Assembly (NCBI RefSeq): GCF_000188155.2
Contig: NZ_KE124773.1
Location: 62,001-126,000 of the forward strand
Source of the DNA: Methylocystis sp. ATCC 49242
GTDB taxonomy: Bacteria > Pseudomonadota > Alphaproteobacteria > Rhizobiales > Beijerinckiaceae
Direction of reading: 5' to 3'
DNA: 64,000 bases
Shown here: positions 8,709-19,128 of the stretch, piece after piece
Layout of the letters: every line of letters begins with the position of its first letter
Position numbering within the stretch: position 1 is the first letter of the stretch
The notes under the pieces: generated by a model
The model's database searches: none
What the model saw: only the letters and a program-made list of their open reading frames with translations
Told to the model about the DNA's origin: nothing
Made by a program: the position numbers and the translations under genes

Positions 8709-10066
8709 ATGTCCAACTTCCGAACGATAGACCGGCAGACTGGATTTTTGCTGCCGCCATCCGTCGACGAGTGGCTGCCGGAGCGGCATCTGGCGCGGTT
8801 TATGGTCGAGGTCATCGACGGGCTCGACCTTCGGGCGATGAGCGCAAGCTATCGCGGCTCCGGCTCGGCCTCGTATCATCCCGCGATGCTGCTGGGCATT
8901 TTGGTTTATGGCTATGCGACCGGCGTGTTTTCGAGCCGCAAGCTGGAGCGGGCGACTTATGATTCGGTGGCGTTCCGCTTCGTCGCCGCCAATGATCATC
9001 CCGACCACGACACGATCGCAGCGTTCCGCCGAGGTTTCTAAAAGAGATAGAGGTGTTGTTCGTTCAGGTTCTTTTGCTGGCGCGCGAGATGGGCGTGCTT
9101 AAGATCGGCACGGTGGCGCTCGACGGCACGAAGATCCACGCCAACGCCAGCCGGCACAGCGCGCTGTCATACGAACACGCGGGTAAGATCGAGGCGCAGC
9201 TGAAAGCCGAAGTCGCCGAACTGATGGCGAAAGCCGAAGCGGCGGATGCGGCGGATATTCCCGACGGCATGTCGATCCCCGAAGAACTGGTGCGGCGCGA
9301 GGAACGCTTGCGCAAGATCGGCGAAGCGCGTGCGAAGATCGAAGCGCGCGCCAAGGAACGCCATGCGCGCGAACTGGCGGAGCATGAAGCCAAACTCGCG
9401 GTGCGCAAGGCCAAGACGGCGGCCACGGGCAAGAAGCCCAGCGGCAAGGCGCCGAAACCGCCGACCGAAGGACCGTTGCCGAGCGATCAGATCAATCTCA
9501 CCGACGAAGACTCGCGCATCATGCCTGTAGCGGGCGGCGGATTCGAGCAGTGCTACAACGCGCAGGCCGCCGTGGCGGCGGGAAGCATGCTTGTGGTCGT
9601 GGTCGATGTGACGCAGACGCCCAACGACAAGCAGGAGATCGAGCCGACGCTGGAGAAGCTCGACGCCTTGCCCGAAGAATTGGGCGAGGTCGAAAACCTG
9701 TTGGCGGATACAGGCTACTTCAGCGCCGCGAATGTCGAAGCCTGCGAACAGGCCGGCGTCGCGCCGCTGATCGCGATGGGCCGTCAGCCGCATCATCCGC
9801 CGCTGGCCGAACGCTTCGAGACGGCGCCGCCGGCGCCGGAAAATGCGACGCCGGTCGAGGCGAAGGCGCATTGGCTGAAGACGCCGGAAGGCCGCAATCT
9901 CTACGCGCTGCGTAAACAGACCCCGGAGCCAGTGTTCGGCATCATCAAATCGGTGCTCGGATTCCGTCAATTTTCGATGCGCGGACTGGAAAAGGCGCGC
10001 GGCGAGTGGAGCCTTGTGACCATGGCCTGGAATATGAAGCGGATGTTCGCCCTCGTCCCCGCCTGA
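8709..10066 (+). pseudogene. IS1182-family transposase, frameshifted
   Basis: The N-terminal part (8709-9041; SNFRTIDRQTGFLLPPSVDE then HDTIAAFRR) ends early at a TAA. The remainder continues in the -1 frame (from about 9030 to 10066; FLKEIEVLFVQV, TVALDGTKIHANASRHSALS, NAQAAVAAGSMLVVVVDVTQ, then GFRQFSMRGLEKARGEWSLV). Together they give the normal ~450 residues of an IS1182-type DDE transposase. Losing one base in the CGCCGAGG stretch explains the break, since RRFLKEIE would read through if it were restored. No classical slippery heptamer is present, so mutation is more likely than programmed frameshifting. Confidence 0.85.
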
Positions 10067-10209
10067 AGGCGCCGTAGGCGGTCTGGCGCAGCTCAAAGCG
10101 CCCAAGCGAAGGTCGCAATGGGCGCCTCAGCGAGCGTTTGGGAGGAGATCAATCGCAAAACAAACGCGAAAGGCGGCAATCCAGCCTCGCCGCGAAACCC
10201 CAAAACGTC

Positions 10210-10226
10210 AGTCCGACAAGCTGCTA
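10210..10226 (-). repeat. Right terminal inverted repeat of the IS1182-like element
   Basis: AGTCCGACAAGCTGCTA, a perfect inverted match to 8623-8639; nnrS coding sequence resumes right after it. Confidence 0.85.
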
Positions 10227-10665
10227 GCGATCTTTCTTTCGGCAGGCTTCCGCCCGTTCTTCCTCGCTGCCGCGCTCTGGGCCGCCGTCGGGCTACCGCG
10301 CAGTCGCCTATTTGGAGGCGGCGGCCGAACTGCATGCGCTCACCGCAGGTGCCATTGAAACAATGATGCTCGTGATGACCCGCGTAACGCGCGGCCACAC
10401 GGGGCGCCCCCTCGTCGCAGATCGGGGCACGGTCGCTATCTATGTCGCCGTAACGCTCGCAGCCCTCCTGCGCGTCGGCGTGCCTTTTGTGGGTGACTAT
10501 AATTTTGTCGCCCTCGCGGTCGCGGCCGGGATGTGGAGTTCGGCTTACGGGCTCTTTGTGCTCCTCTATTTCGGGATGCTGACACGGCCACGCCTGCATC
10601 AAGCAGGCTAAGGCCGGCAGGTTTAGTAAAATCCCACTGTAGCTCTAAAGGAGGGCCTGCTCTCT

Positions 10666-10905
10666 TTAAGCCTCGGCTTCCGTGTCGTCGACGTCGGTTT
10701 CTGGCGACCCCTCTTCGAATACCCCAAGCGCGTCGTCGAGCGCGGTTTCGACCTCGTCGTCAATCTCTCGCGCCATCGCGCCGGTGGCCTCGAGCGCGTC
10801 GAGATCCGGCAAATCGCGGAGACTCCCGAGCGCGAAGGCTTCGAGGAAGCGTTGCGTCGTTACCCAGGCGATCGGCGCGCCCGGCATGGGCGCGCGCGGT
10901 GTCAG
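10666..10905 (-). pseudogene. scpB: scpB fragment (C-terminal end)
   Basis: About 80 codons, PRAPMPGAPIAWVTTQRFLE then ALGSLRDLPDLDALEATG and an acidic tail, closely match the C-terminus of the intact ScpB at 15965-16678. Upstream of about 10905 the similarity stops abruptly, so this is a truncated second copy left by recombination. Confidence 0.75.
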
Positions 10906-10942
10906 GATACATCAAAATACGAGAAATCATTCCCAGGGTTGC

Positions 10943-11263
10943 TTAGCCGGGGATATTCGGGAATGTGCATCTGAGTTGAGAAACCGACTGCTCGTGTACG
11001 CTTAATTCGAAAATTCGGCTCCCAAACGTTGGCCACCTATGCTCGGGGAAAACAGACATCAATAATGAGAAGTTGCCCCGTCCCTTCGGCTCCCCCCAGC
11101 CTAACCTCCGTACGTCCTCCACCCCGAGACGATCGGGGGAACGCGCGAAATACCGGCTGAACTTCGCGACGGCGTGGATGTAGGATTGCTGGGTCGCCGG
11201 CGAAAGATTGCGGACCGTCATGTCCTCGATCATGCGACGACGCAGAGGGCTGATCTCGGCCAT
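10943..11263 (-). pseudogene. Truncated tyrosine recombinase (N-terminal end only)
   Basis: It starts MAEISPLRRRMIEDMTVRNL behind a good AGGAGG and continues SPATQQSYIHAVAKFSRYFA, a typical SAM-like core-binding domain of integrases accompanying IS91-type elements. After about residue 55 the sequence turns unrelated, and no catalytic Arg-His-Arg-Tyr set is present. Non-functional. Confidence 0.7.
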
Positions 11264-11270
11264 CTGGAAA

Positions 11271-11320
11271 CCTCCTGTCTGAGGGTGGGTTGCAACGCCC
11301 AAATCCTCTCAGACAGGAGG
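11271..11320. repeat. 13-bp inverted repeat upstream of the recombinase fragment
   Basis: CCTCCTGTCTGAG (11271-11283) and CTCAGACAGGAGG (11308-11320) are perfect inverted copies separated by 24 bases. One arm contains the Shine-Dalgarno sequence of the recombinase fragment, so the hairpin could hide its start; it may instead be a former element end. Confidence 0.6.
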
Positions 11321-11506
11321 CCAATCACGCGACCTCGCCCCTCCCGCCGCGATCAGCGGCTTCGTTCAATACGTTTACCGATTTCGATTCGCACGTAATT
11401 TCTGCAAGAAAAACATTCTTATGTGTCAATGAATTAGATTCAGTGCAAAGTTCTTGATATTTGCAACTCCCTTGTCATGCTCGTGCTTCGATGTAGGGTG
11501 GGGGAC

Positions 11507-11830
11507 ATGACCACCATCTTTGCCTACATCACGGCTGCGCTCGCGGAGATTTCTGGATGTTTTGCCTTTTGGGCATGGTTGCGTCTGGGTAAGTCCGTTT
11601 GGTGGCTTGTCCCCGGAGGCTTCTCCCTAGCGTTGTTTGCATGGGCTTTAACTTGGGTGGATAGCTCAGCGGCGGGACGAGCATATGCCGCCTATGGTGG
11701 TGTTTACATCGCAGCGTCGCTTGCTTGGCTATGGGTAGTCGAGGGTGTTCGACCTGACAGGTGGGATGTTCTGGGAGTGGGAATTTGCTTGATTGGCGCT
11801 GCAATTATACTCGCCGCGCCGCGCGCCTGA
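11507..11830 (+). CDS. UPF0060 (YnfA-like) small membrane protein
   Basis: A 107-residue protein with four hydrophobic segments. The [20 protein letters not shown] and [20 protein letters not shown] blocks and the length match the UPF0060/YnfA family, which resembles small multidrug resistance transporters. ATG 11507 is preferred over an upstream in-frame start because GGTGGGGGAC precedes it. It converges on merR. The substrate is unknown. Confidence 0.8.
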   Translation: MTTIFAYITAALAEISGCFAFWAWLRLGKSVWWLVPGGFSLALFAWALTWVDSSAAGRAYAAYGGVYIAASLAWLWVVEGVRPDRWDVLGVGICLIGAAIILAAPRA

Positions 11831-11878
11831 TTTGCAAAAGTCTTTTGCACAAAAGCTCCTTTGGCAGGTATCGAAGCC

Positions 11879-12349
11879 TCAGGCACTCGTCGATCTCGCC
11901 CTCTTGGGTGGCGATTGACTCTTATGGCGTTCATTGGACGGCGGCCGCGGATCGAATAGAGCGTCGATGACCGCGCATTCGGGCGCTTGTTCCCCGCTGC
12001 ATTGCGCGGCCATTTCTTCCATCACTCGTTTGAGCCGCTTCAAATCTGCGATCTTGCGGCGAATCTCCGCCACGTGATCCAAGGTCAGCGCACGAACTTC
12101 CGCGCATGTGTAAGCGTCCCCGTCGACAAGACGCAGCAGGCCGCGGATTTCGTCGAGGCTGAATCCAAGTTGTCGGCTGCGCCGCACGAAGCTCAAGCGT
12201 TTGAGATGGTCGTCGCCGTAAACGCGGTACCCCTTGGCGCTGCGATCGGGCGCGGGCATGACGCCGATCTTCTCGTAATAGCGGACCGTCTCGATGTTGA
12301 CGCCGCTGTGTTTCGATAGCGCGCCGATCGAGAGCCCGTCTTTCTTCAT
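11879..12349 (-). CDS. merR: Mercury-responsive regulator MerR
   Basis: A 156-residue MerR-family regulator with an N-terminal winged HTH (SIGALSKHSGVNIETVRYYE). The Hg(II)-binding cysteines sit at positions 82, 117 and 125, nearly the same as the 82/117/126 of Tn501 MerR. It acts as repressor and, with Hg(II), as activator by untwisting the 19-bp-spaced mer promoter located just upstream. The gene is divergent from merTPA, as in most Gram-negative mer operons. The tail beyond about residue 135 (basic, Ser/Pro-rich) is longer than usual. Confidence 0.92.
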   Translation of the reverse strand: MKKDGLSIGALSKHSGVNIETVRYYEKIGVMPAPDRSAKGYRVYGDDHLKRLSFVRRSRQLGFSLDEIRGLLRLVDGDAYTCAEVRALTLDHVAEIRRKIADLKRLKRVMEEMAAQCSGEQAPECAVIDALFDPRPPSNERHKSQSPPKRARSTSA

Positions 12350-12382
12350 GAGAGCCTCCCCGCATTCAACAAAAAATCCTTC

Positions 12383-12413
12383 TTGACCCTGTAGTGGCTA
12401 CAGGGCCTAGGGT
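12383..12413 (+). promoter_or_regulatory. mer operator/promoter
   Basis: -35 TTGACC (12383-12388) and -10 TAGGGT (12408-12413) are separated by 19 bases, the long spacing typical of MerR-family promoters. Between them lies the perfect dyad CCTGTAG-TGG-CTACAGG (12388-12404), the expected MerR binding site. Confidence 0.85.
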
Positions 12414-12467
12414 CTGATTAGTGCAGCCGGCGGGCGTCGGCAAGCAAGATGGTGGGAGGGGACAACG

Positions 12468-12587
12468 ATGTGCGACGGCGAGGGTCTGGGCCTCATTCAG
12501 ATGGCAATGACGCCAACGGGGCTCGCGGCAACGGCGGCGGTCGCGGCCCTGCTTTTCCTCTTCGTGCGCTGGGTTCGCGCCGAGTAG
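12468..12587 (+). CDS. 39-residue membrane peptide at the head of the mer operon
   Basis: ATG 12468 follows GGGAGGGG by six bases and the frame ends at TAG 12587. The peptide starts MCDGEGLGLIQMAMTP, then has one hydrophobic helix (LAATAAVAALLFLFV) and ends RWVRAE. It is the first frame after the mer promoter, 62 bases before merT. It lacks the cysteine pairs of MerC, MerF or MerE, having only Cys2. Function unknown; it could be a small transport accessory or a translated leader. Confidence 0.5.
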   Translation: MCDGEGLGLIQMAMTPTGLAATAAVAALLFLFVRWVRAE

Positions 12588-12649
12588 GTCTCATGAGAAC
12601 CGTATCCGGCCGCTTACTGGGGTTCCGGAAACAGATTAGGAAAACCTCC

Positions 12650-13045
12650 ATGTCCGAACAGACAATGTCTGCCAAAACAGCGTCCAGCCAACCGGCGGCA
12701 GACCAAACGGTCGGCCGCAAGGCGCTGGCCGCCGGCGGCGTCGCGGCGATCCTCGCATCGGCTTGTTGCCTTGGGCCGCTGCTCTTAGTCAGCATCGGCT
12801 TCAGCGGCGCCTGGCTCGGCAGCTTCAAAGTCTTCGAGCCGTTCCGTCCGGTCTTCCTTAGCGCGGCGGCCGTCGCGCTCATCGTCGCCTGGCGACGAAT
12901 CTATCGCCCGGCCGTAGCCTGCAAGCCGGGGGAAATCTGCGCCGCGTCGCAAATCAGCTCCGTCTACAAAATGCTCTTCTGGGGCGTGACCGGTTTGGTC
13001 GGGGCGTCGGCCGTCTTCCCCTACGCTCTCCCCTTCTTTTACTGA
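12650..13045 (+). CDS. merT: Mercuric transport protein MerT
   Basis: A 131-residue inner-membrane protein with three hydrophobic segments. The vicinal pair Cys39-Cys40 (SACCLGP) in the first membrane helix and the second pair Cys91/Cys97 (CKPGEIC) in the cytoplasmic loop are the MerT metal relay. It takes Hg(II) from MerP and passes it to MerA. The start chosen at ATG 12650 gives a normal length; the frame is open upstream. It is followed after 13 bases by merP. Confidence 0.92.
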   Translation: MSEQTMSAKTASSQPAADQTVGRKALAAGGVAAILASACCLGPLLLVSIGFSGAWLGSFKVFEPFRPVFLSAAAVALIVAWRRIYRPAVACKPGEICAASQISSVYKMLFWGVTGLVGASAVFPYALPFFY

Positions 13046-13058
13046 AAGAGATGCTCTC

Positions 13059-13337
13059 ATGAAAAAAATCGTCGCGGCCGTGGCTCTTGGCGCCGCCTTG
13101 AATGCCCCGGCCTGGGCCGCCACCAAGACGGTCACGCTGGCCGTGTCCGGCATGTCCTGCGCCGCCTGCCCGATCACCGTCAAGAAAGCGCTCTCCAAGG
13201 TCGACGGCGTGGAAAAGGCCGAGGTGGGCTACGAAAGCAAGGAAGCGGTCGTCACTTTCGACGACGCGAAGACCAGCATCGAAGCGCTCACCAAGGCGAC
13301 CGAGGGCGCCGGTTATCCTTCAGAAGTGAAGAAATGA
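13059..13337 (+). CDS. merP: Periplasmic mercury-binding protein MerP
   Basis: A 92-residue protein with a signal peptide ending AWA-A near residue 21 and one heavy-metal-associated domain whose GMSCAACP motif supplies Cys34 and Cys37. It binds Hg(II) in the periplasm and delivers it to MerT. It starts behind AAAGAGATGCTCTC and ends three bases before merA. Confidence 0.93.
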   Translation: MKKIVAAVALGAALNAPAWAATKTVTLAVSGMSCAACPITVKKALSKVDGVEKAEVGYESKEAVVTFDDAKTSIEALTKATEGAGYPSEVKK

Positions 13338-15125
<1,788 letters not shown>

Positions 15126-15128
15126 GCG

Positions 15129-15452
15129 ATGAAGGAACGTATGACGTCCTGTTGCGCCGACGGCTCTCCCGATTGGCGTCCCCTGAACGCGGGGCAGCGC
15201 TGTGCGAGGTTGATCGTCGGCATCGTCTTGCTGTTGTTGGCTCTGGCGCTCCCATGGTCAGGTGCCGGTTGGGTCGCACTGGCTGTCATCACAGGCTGGT
15301 TCGGCGCCACCCATGTTCTCGCGGCGGCGATGGCCTATCCCGGTTGCCCGGAACTCGGGGTGGCGCCCAGTCTTCTGCTCGGCCGCTGGGTGAGAATCGG
15401 CTGCACCCCATGGCGATGGTTGGATGCGAAGTTGCGGCTGACGCTCGAATGA
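15129..15452 (+). CDS. Small membrane protein at the end of the mer operon
   Basis: 107 residues from ATG 15129, or 103 from ATG 15141, which has AAGGAA just before it. Two hydrophobic segments (LIVGIVLLLLALALPW and WVALAVITGWFGATHVLAAA) resemble DUF2892-type inner-membrane proteins, but the family call is uncertain. Cysteines occur near the N-terminus (SCCADG) and in YPGCPELG and GCTPW, so a role in handling mercury is possible. It follows merA by three bases. Confidence 0.65.
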   Translation: MKERMTSCCADGSPDWRPLNAGQRCARLIVGIVLLLLALALPWSGAGWVALAVITGWFGATHVLAAAMAYPGCPELGVAPSLLLGRWVRIGCTPWRWLDAKLRLTLE

Positions 15453-15489
15453 ACGCGCCACGCTTTCTGTTCAGCGCTGTCCGCGCCGC

Positions 15490-15804
15490 TCACCGCGCCA
15501 GCACTGCGATGGTGCACTTCTGCTCCTTTCCAGCCTTTGCCGCCGCATCGCGGCTCACTCTGAGCGTATCGGCGTTCGCGCGCGCCAGAGTCGCGCCGGC
15601 GACAAACTCCCGCCAGCCTTCCGGGCTCGCTTCCTGCATCAAGGCGCCGCCGGCATTGGGAAGGCCCGTCAATTTTGCGCGCGCCGTCTCCCAGCAAAAT
15701 TGCGCGCGGGCGGCGTCGTAATCGGCGAGATTGGGCGGCGTCGCGAGCGAGGCCGCATCCTTGTGGATGCTGGCGTAGCGCAGGCCGTGACTCGGCAGCC
15801 CCAT
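15490..15804 (-). pseudogene. Chimeric fragment, possibly acetyl-CoA synthetase N-terminus
   Basis: From an ATG at 15804 the frame reads MGLPSHGLRYASIHKDAAS then NLADYDAARAQFCWETARAK. This resembles the N-terminal edge of AMP-forming acyl-CoA synthetases, but it stops matching after about 50 codons. The remaining ~50 codons (SPEGWREFVAGATLARANAD) look like a piece of another gene. The frame extends upstream to 15999 without similarity. Probably recombination debris. Confidence 0.35.
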
Positions 15805-15964
15805 TCTTGCCTCTCGATCCCGGCGCACATCAAAACCGCTTCCTCTTTGCGAAGGACCTGACGTCGCGCGTGAGCAGCGCCTGTTCGCATCGGAGTTTTC
15901 ATGAGGTCTGGAAAAATTGACAGAGCGGGCGACGCCTTTCAGCGCCTCAACAAGGCTCCGATCG

Positions 15965-16678
15965 TCACGCCTCCCACTCCGTCTCAGTAAACGCGCCATC
16001 GTCCGCCGCGCCTGGCTTCTCGAAGAGCCCTAGGGCGTCGTCAAGGGCGCCTTGGACCTCGTCATCGATTTCCATCCCCCCGGTACCGGCGACGCCTGGC
16101 GCGTCGAGATCGGGCAGATCGTTGAGGCTGCCGAGCGCGAAGACTTCGAGGAAGCGGGCGGTTGTCACCCAGGCGATTGGCGCGCCGGGCTGAGGGGCGC
16201 GCGGACCGGGCGCGATGACGCCGAGGCTCTTCAGCCGGCCGAGGATGTCGCGGCTGATGTCGTGGCCGGCGAGACGCGAGAGTTCCGCCCGTGTGACCGG
16301 CTGCTGATAAGCGATGGCCGAGAGCGCCAGCATTTCGAGCCTCGTGAAAGACGGCGGCCCTGCATCCTTTGCCCCGGCGAGCGCGCGTAGGGTCTCGGCG
16401 TGGCGCGGGCGCGTGCGAAACTGATACCCCCCTGCGACGAAGACGATCTCATAGGGGCGCGCTTTGAGCTCGTCGTTGATGTCGGCGATGAGCGCGTCGA
16501 GCCGACAGGCGTCGCCGACGAGCCCGGCGAGCGTCTCGCGCGGAACGGGTCGCGCCGCGGCGAAGATCGCCGCCTCGGCGCGCATCATCCATTCGCGCCA
16601 GCGCATCCCCTCGGGCAAGTCGGCAAGATCGCGGTCGGGAAGATCGCGGTCGAGACGGGCGGCGCTGGCGCGGCTCAT
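15965..16678 (-). CDS. scpB: ScpB-like segregation/condensation protein
   Basis: A 237-residue protein related to ScpB, the winged-helix partner of SMC-ScpA in chromosome condensation. Seen: EAAIFAAARPVPRETLAGLV, SFTRLEMLALSAIAYQQPVT, LKSLGVIAPGPRAP, GAPIAWVTTARFLEVFALGS and an acidic tail. Its ATG overlaps the stop of the DUF1403 gene (ATGA), so the two are translated together. No smc or scpA is present. Plasmid copies of scpB beside DUF1403 are common in Alphaproteobacteria, and their role is unclear. A truncated copy lies at 10666-10905. Confidence 0.8.
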   Translation of the reverse strand: MSRASAARLDRDLPDRDLADLPEGMRWREWMMRAEAAIFAAARPVPRETLAGLVGDACRLDALIADINDELKARPYEIVFVAGGYQFRTRPRHAETLRALAGAKDAGPPSFTRLEMLALSAIAYQQPVTRAELSRLAGHDISRDILGRLKSLGVIAPGPRAPQPGAPIAWVTTARFLEVFALGSLNDLPDLDAPGVAGTGGMEIDDEVQGALDDALGLFEKPGAADDGAFTETEWEA

Positions 16679-17712
16679 AGGCCATAGATCCTGAAAACGT
16701 CGCGTCCCGAGAGTTCGCGCACGGCGCCCAGCGCGACGAGCCGGTCGAAGAGACGGCGCGCAGCCCGATCGGAAAGGCCGGCACGGGACGCGGCGGCGGC
16801 GGGCGTGACGGCGTCGTCGGCGAGCAGCATGTCGATGACGCGTCCGGCGCCGCGCGCACGCAAGACGGGCGCGACAGAAAGGAGCTTTTGCGACCGCCGG
16901 GCCAGATCGACAGCGAGCGCATGGGCCTCGACGACCGCGAGCCCATAGGCGCGCGCGACCGCCACGGGCCAATCATCGTCCCTCGGTCGCGGGCAGCGCG
17001 CCTTTTCCCTTTCTCTTTCCGTCGCCCCTGCCCCGCGCCGCAGCGACGGATGCCGGATCGCAACGGCGAGAAGCGGGATCGGCCGCGCCCAGGTTAGACG
17101 GCTTGCCAAAGCCAGATCGGCGACCACGAAGGCAAAGATTTCGGCGTCGGCGGCCTGTGTGCAAAGTTTCAGGGCGGCGGCGCTGGCCCGCGCGGCGGCC
17201 ATGAGCGGGTCGGGCGTCGCGGCGGCGATGGCGGCGAGCGCGCGGGCGTCGATTGCGTCCCTGAGCCCGAGAAGCTCCGCCGCGGGCGCCGCCGCGTCGA
17301 CGCGGGCCGGCAGCGACGCGTAAAGCCGGAACAGGCGATGCAGCAGACCGGCCGGGCTCGTGTCGCCGCCACCCGGAAGATGCTCGGCGTCGCGCAAGGC
17401 GCCCGCATCCTCTCGCAGCCGCGCCAGCGTCGCGCAGGAGTCGGCGGCTTTTAGCGCGAGACGCTGACGCAGGCAGCCGGCGAAGACCGGCTCGCCGCCG
17501 TCCGGACGGCGCAGGAGGGCGTCGAAGAGCGCAAGGCCGGCGCCCGCCGCAAAGATCGCCGCGCCGGGGTCGGGGCTCTGCGGCCGCGCCCAGCGCGGCA
17601 GGGCCTGCAGCGGCTCCTCATTCGCGGTTCCCAGGGCCTCGGCGCGCCGCGCGCGCGGCCGCGGCGCGGTGGCAACAGGGCCGAGCGCTGACATCGAATC
17701 AAGCACTAGCAT
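16675..17712 (-). CDS. DUF1403 family protein
   Basis: 345 residues, Ala/Arg/Leu-rich. Landmarks are AAIFAAGAGLALFDALLRRP, FAGCLRQRLALKAADSCATL, REDAGALRDAEHL, and a C-terminal helix-turn-helix-like AAAASRAGLSDRAARRLFDR. The size, the REDxxALRDA block and the position directly upstream of plasmid scpB fit DUF1403. The C-terminal part may bind DNA. The ATG 18 bases in from 17712 (MSALG) is an alternative start. Function unknown; tight coupling to scpB suggests a joint role in plasmid DNA organisation. Confidence 0.7.
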   Translation of the reverse strand: MLVLDSMSALGPVATAPRPRARRAEALGTANEEPLQALPRWARPQSPDPGAAIFAAGAGLALFDALLRRPDGGEPVFAGCLRQRLALKAADSCATLARLREDAGALRDAEHLPGGGDTSPAGLLHRLFRLYASLPARVDAAAPAAELLGLRDAIDARALAAIAAATPDPLMAAARASAAALKLCTQAADAEIFAFVVADLALASRLTWARPIPLLAVAIRHPSLRRGAGATEREREKARCPRPRDDDWPVAVARAYGLAVVEAHALAVDLARRSQKLLSVAPVLRARGAGRVIDMLLADDAVTPAAAASRAGLSDRAARRLFDRLVALGAVRELSGRDVFRIYGL

Positions 17713-17936
17713 GGCCAGAATCGTAGCCGACGGCGGCGCTTTGTCACCTGTTTTCGCGCCCTATCCGCCGGGCTTGTCTTCTCTCATACATGTCCGATAA
17801 TGTGCGCTTATCGGACGTACAGGGAAACCCCTGCTAGACTCGGCCGCGAAGCGCCTTTTCGGCCGCCCTCAGCGCGCCGAGGCGTCGGATTTTTGAAGCC
17901 CCGGCGCGCCCCGCGACGAAGCAAGCGAGGACAACA

Positions 17937-18980
17937 ATGGCTAAAGCCGACGAGGACACCACCGGCGGCAGGGCGCTCGCCGAGCCCGCCCCCCATCTCG
18001 CGGCGCTCTCGGAAAAGGCCCGCGACTACGCCCGCAACGCCCGCTCGGAGAACACCCAGCGGGCGTATGACGCCGACTGGCGGCAGTTCGCCTCCTGGCT
18101 GCGCCGGCAGGGGCTCGATCCCCTGCCCCCGGACCCGCAGACCGTCGGCCTGTATCTCGCTGCCTGCGTCGAGGGCGGGCCGGGCCGGCCGACGTTGTCT
18201 GTTTCCTCGCTGGAGCGCCGGCTCTCCGGCATTTGCTGGCGCTATCGCCAGCTCGGCCGCCTGCTGGACACGGGCGATCCCCATATCGCTACCGTGCTGG
18301 CCGGCATCCGCCGCGCTCACGGACGCCCGCCGGTTCAGAAGGAGGCGATCTTCGCCGACGAGCTGCTGGCCATGCTGGCGGTCCTGGGCAATGACCTGCG
18401 CGGCCTGCGCGACAAGGCCATTCTTGCCATCGGCTTCGCGGGCGGCCTGCGCCGCTCGGAGATCGTCGGCCTCGATTGCGGGCCGGAGCAGACGGACGAC
18501 GGAACCGGCTGGATCGAGATCGTCGGCGCCGACCAGAACGGCGGCGGCCTGCTTTTGACCCTCAACGGCAAGACCGGCTGGCGCGAGGTCGAGATCGGCC
18601 GCGGCTCATCTCCCCTCACCTGCCCTGTCGCCATGCTCAAAATCTGGCTCGGTCTCGGCCGCATCGGCAGCGGCCCGGTGTTTCGCCCGATCGCCCGCAA
18701 GAATGGCGGCGTCTCGGCGGCGCGGCTCTCGGACAAGCATGTCGCGCGGCTCGTCCAGAAAACGGCGCTGGCCGCGGGCCTACGTGGCGACCTCCCCGAA
18801 GGCGAAAGGCGACGCGCCTTCTCCGGCCACTCCCTGCGCGCCGGCCTCGCCTCCTCGGCACAGATCGAGGAAGGCCATGTGCAAAGGCACCTTGGCCACG
18901 CCTCGGCGGAGATGACCCGCCGCTACCAGCGCAAGCGCGATCGGTTCAAGATCAATCTCACCAAGGCGGCGGGGTTGTGA
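17937..18980 (+). CDS. Tyrosine recombinase/integrase
   Basis: A 347-residue site-specific recombinase. The N-terminal SAM-like core-binding domain (NTQRAYDADWRQFASWLRRQ) is followed by a catalytic domain with the first Arg in GGLRRSEIVGLDC, HxxR in SGHSLRAGLASSA, the second His in LGHASAEMTRRY, and a Tyr nucleophile candidate in the same block. It starts at ATG 17937 behind GAGGACAAC. It is divergent from DUF1403-scpB across about 225 bases. It could resolve plasmid multimers or have inserted the neighbouring cargo. Confidence 0.85.
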   Translation: MAKADEDTTGGRALAEPAPHLAALSEKARDYARNARSENTQRAYDADWRQFASWLRRQGLDPLPPDPQTVGLYLAACVEGGPGRPTLSVSSLERRLSGICWRYRQLGRLLDTGDPHIATVLAGIRRAHGRPPVQKEAIFADELLAMLAVLGNDLRGLRDKAILAIGFAGGLRRSEIVGLDCGPEQTDDGTGWIEIVGADQNGGGLLLTLNGKTGWREVEIGRGSSPLTCPVAMLKIWLGLGRIGSGPVFRPIARKNGGVSAARLSDKHVARLVQKTALAAGLRGDLPEGERRRAFSGHSLRAGLASSAQIEEGHVQRHLGHASAEMTRRYQRKRDRFKINLTKAAGL

Positions 18981-19128
18981 AACCGCACCCCGTCAAAAAC
19001 ATGGGTCTCAGGCGTCGGCCAATCTAACATTCAGCCGGTGGCTGACTGAGCTGGGGGATCAAGCCGGGCGTCGCCGCCCGCAGATAAGCGCGCGTGACGG
19101 TGCCTCTGCTTTTCCGGGGCACAGTGTC

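Larger units (their letters stand above)
8623..10226 (+). mobile_element. IS1182-like insertion sequence
   Basis: An element of about 1.6 kb bounded by perfect 17-bp inverted repeats, TAGCAGCTTGTCGGACT (8623-8639) and its complement (10210-10226). It carries one frameshifted transposase gene and is inserted in the 5' part of nnrS. A target duplication of at most TTA/CTA can be argued but is not clear. Confidence 0.85.
8577..10611 (+). pseudogene. nnrS: nnrS pseudogene, split by an IS element and internally deleted
   Basis: Three pieces of one NnrS-type heme/copper membrane protein are present. The start (MPPISRYHAEVSQSP, 8577-8621, with GGGAG upstream) runs into the IS at 8623. Immediately after the IS (10227) the same frame continues as AIFLSAGFRPFFLAAALWAA. 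After a break near 10295 that changes frame and removes most of the middle, the C-terminus follows to 10611 with HALTAGAIETMMLVMTRVTR and GHTGRPL, an NnrS hallmark. Joining codon 8622-8624 to 10227 restores an in-frame N-terminus. NnrS is linked to nitric-oxide stress in denitrifiers; this copy cannot work. Confidence 0.8.

Noticed and set aside
9020..9060. Programmed -1 frameshifting in the IS1182-like transposase
   Set aside because: No slippery heptamer or following stem is seen and a one-base loss explains the break more simply.
9167..10105. A 312-codon minus-strand frame
   Set aside because: Antisense to the IS1182-type transposase; the Arg/Leu-rich translation is typical of a shadow frame.
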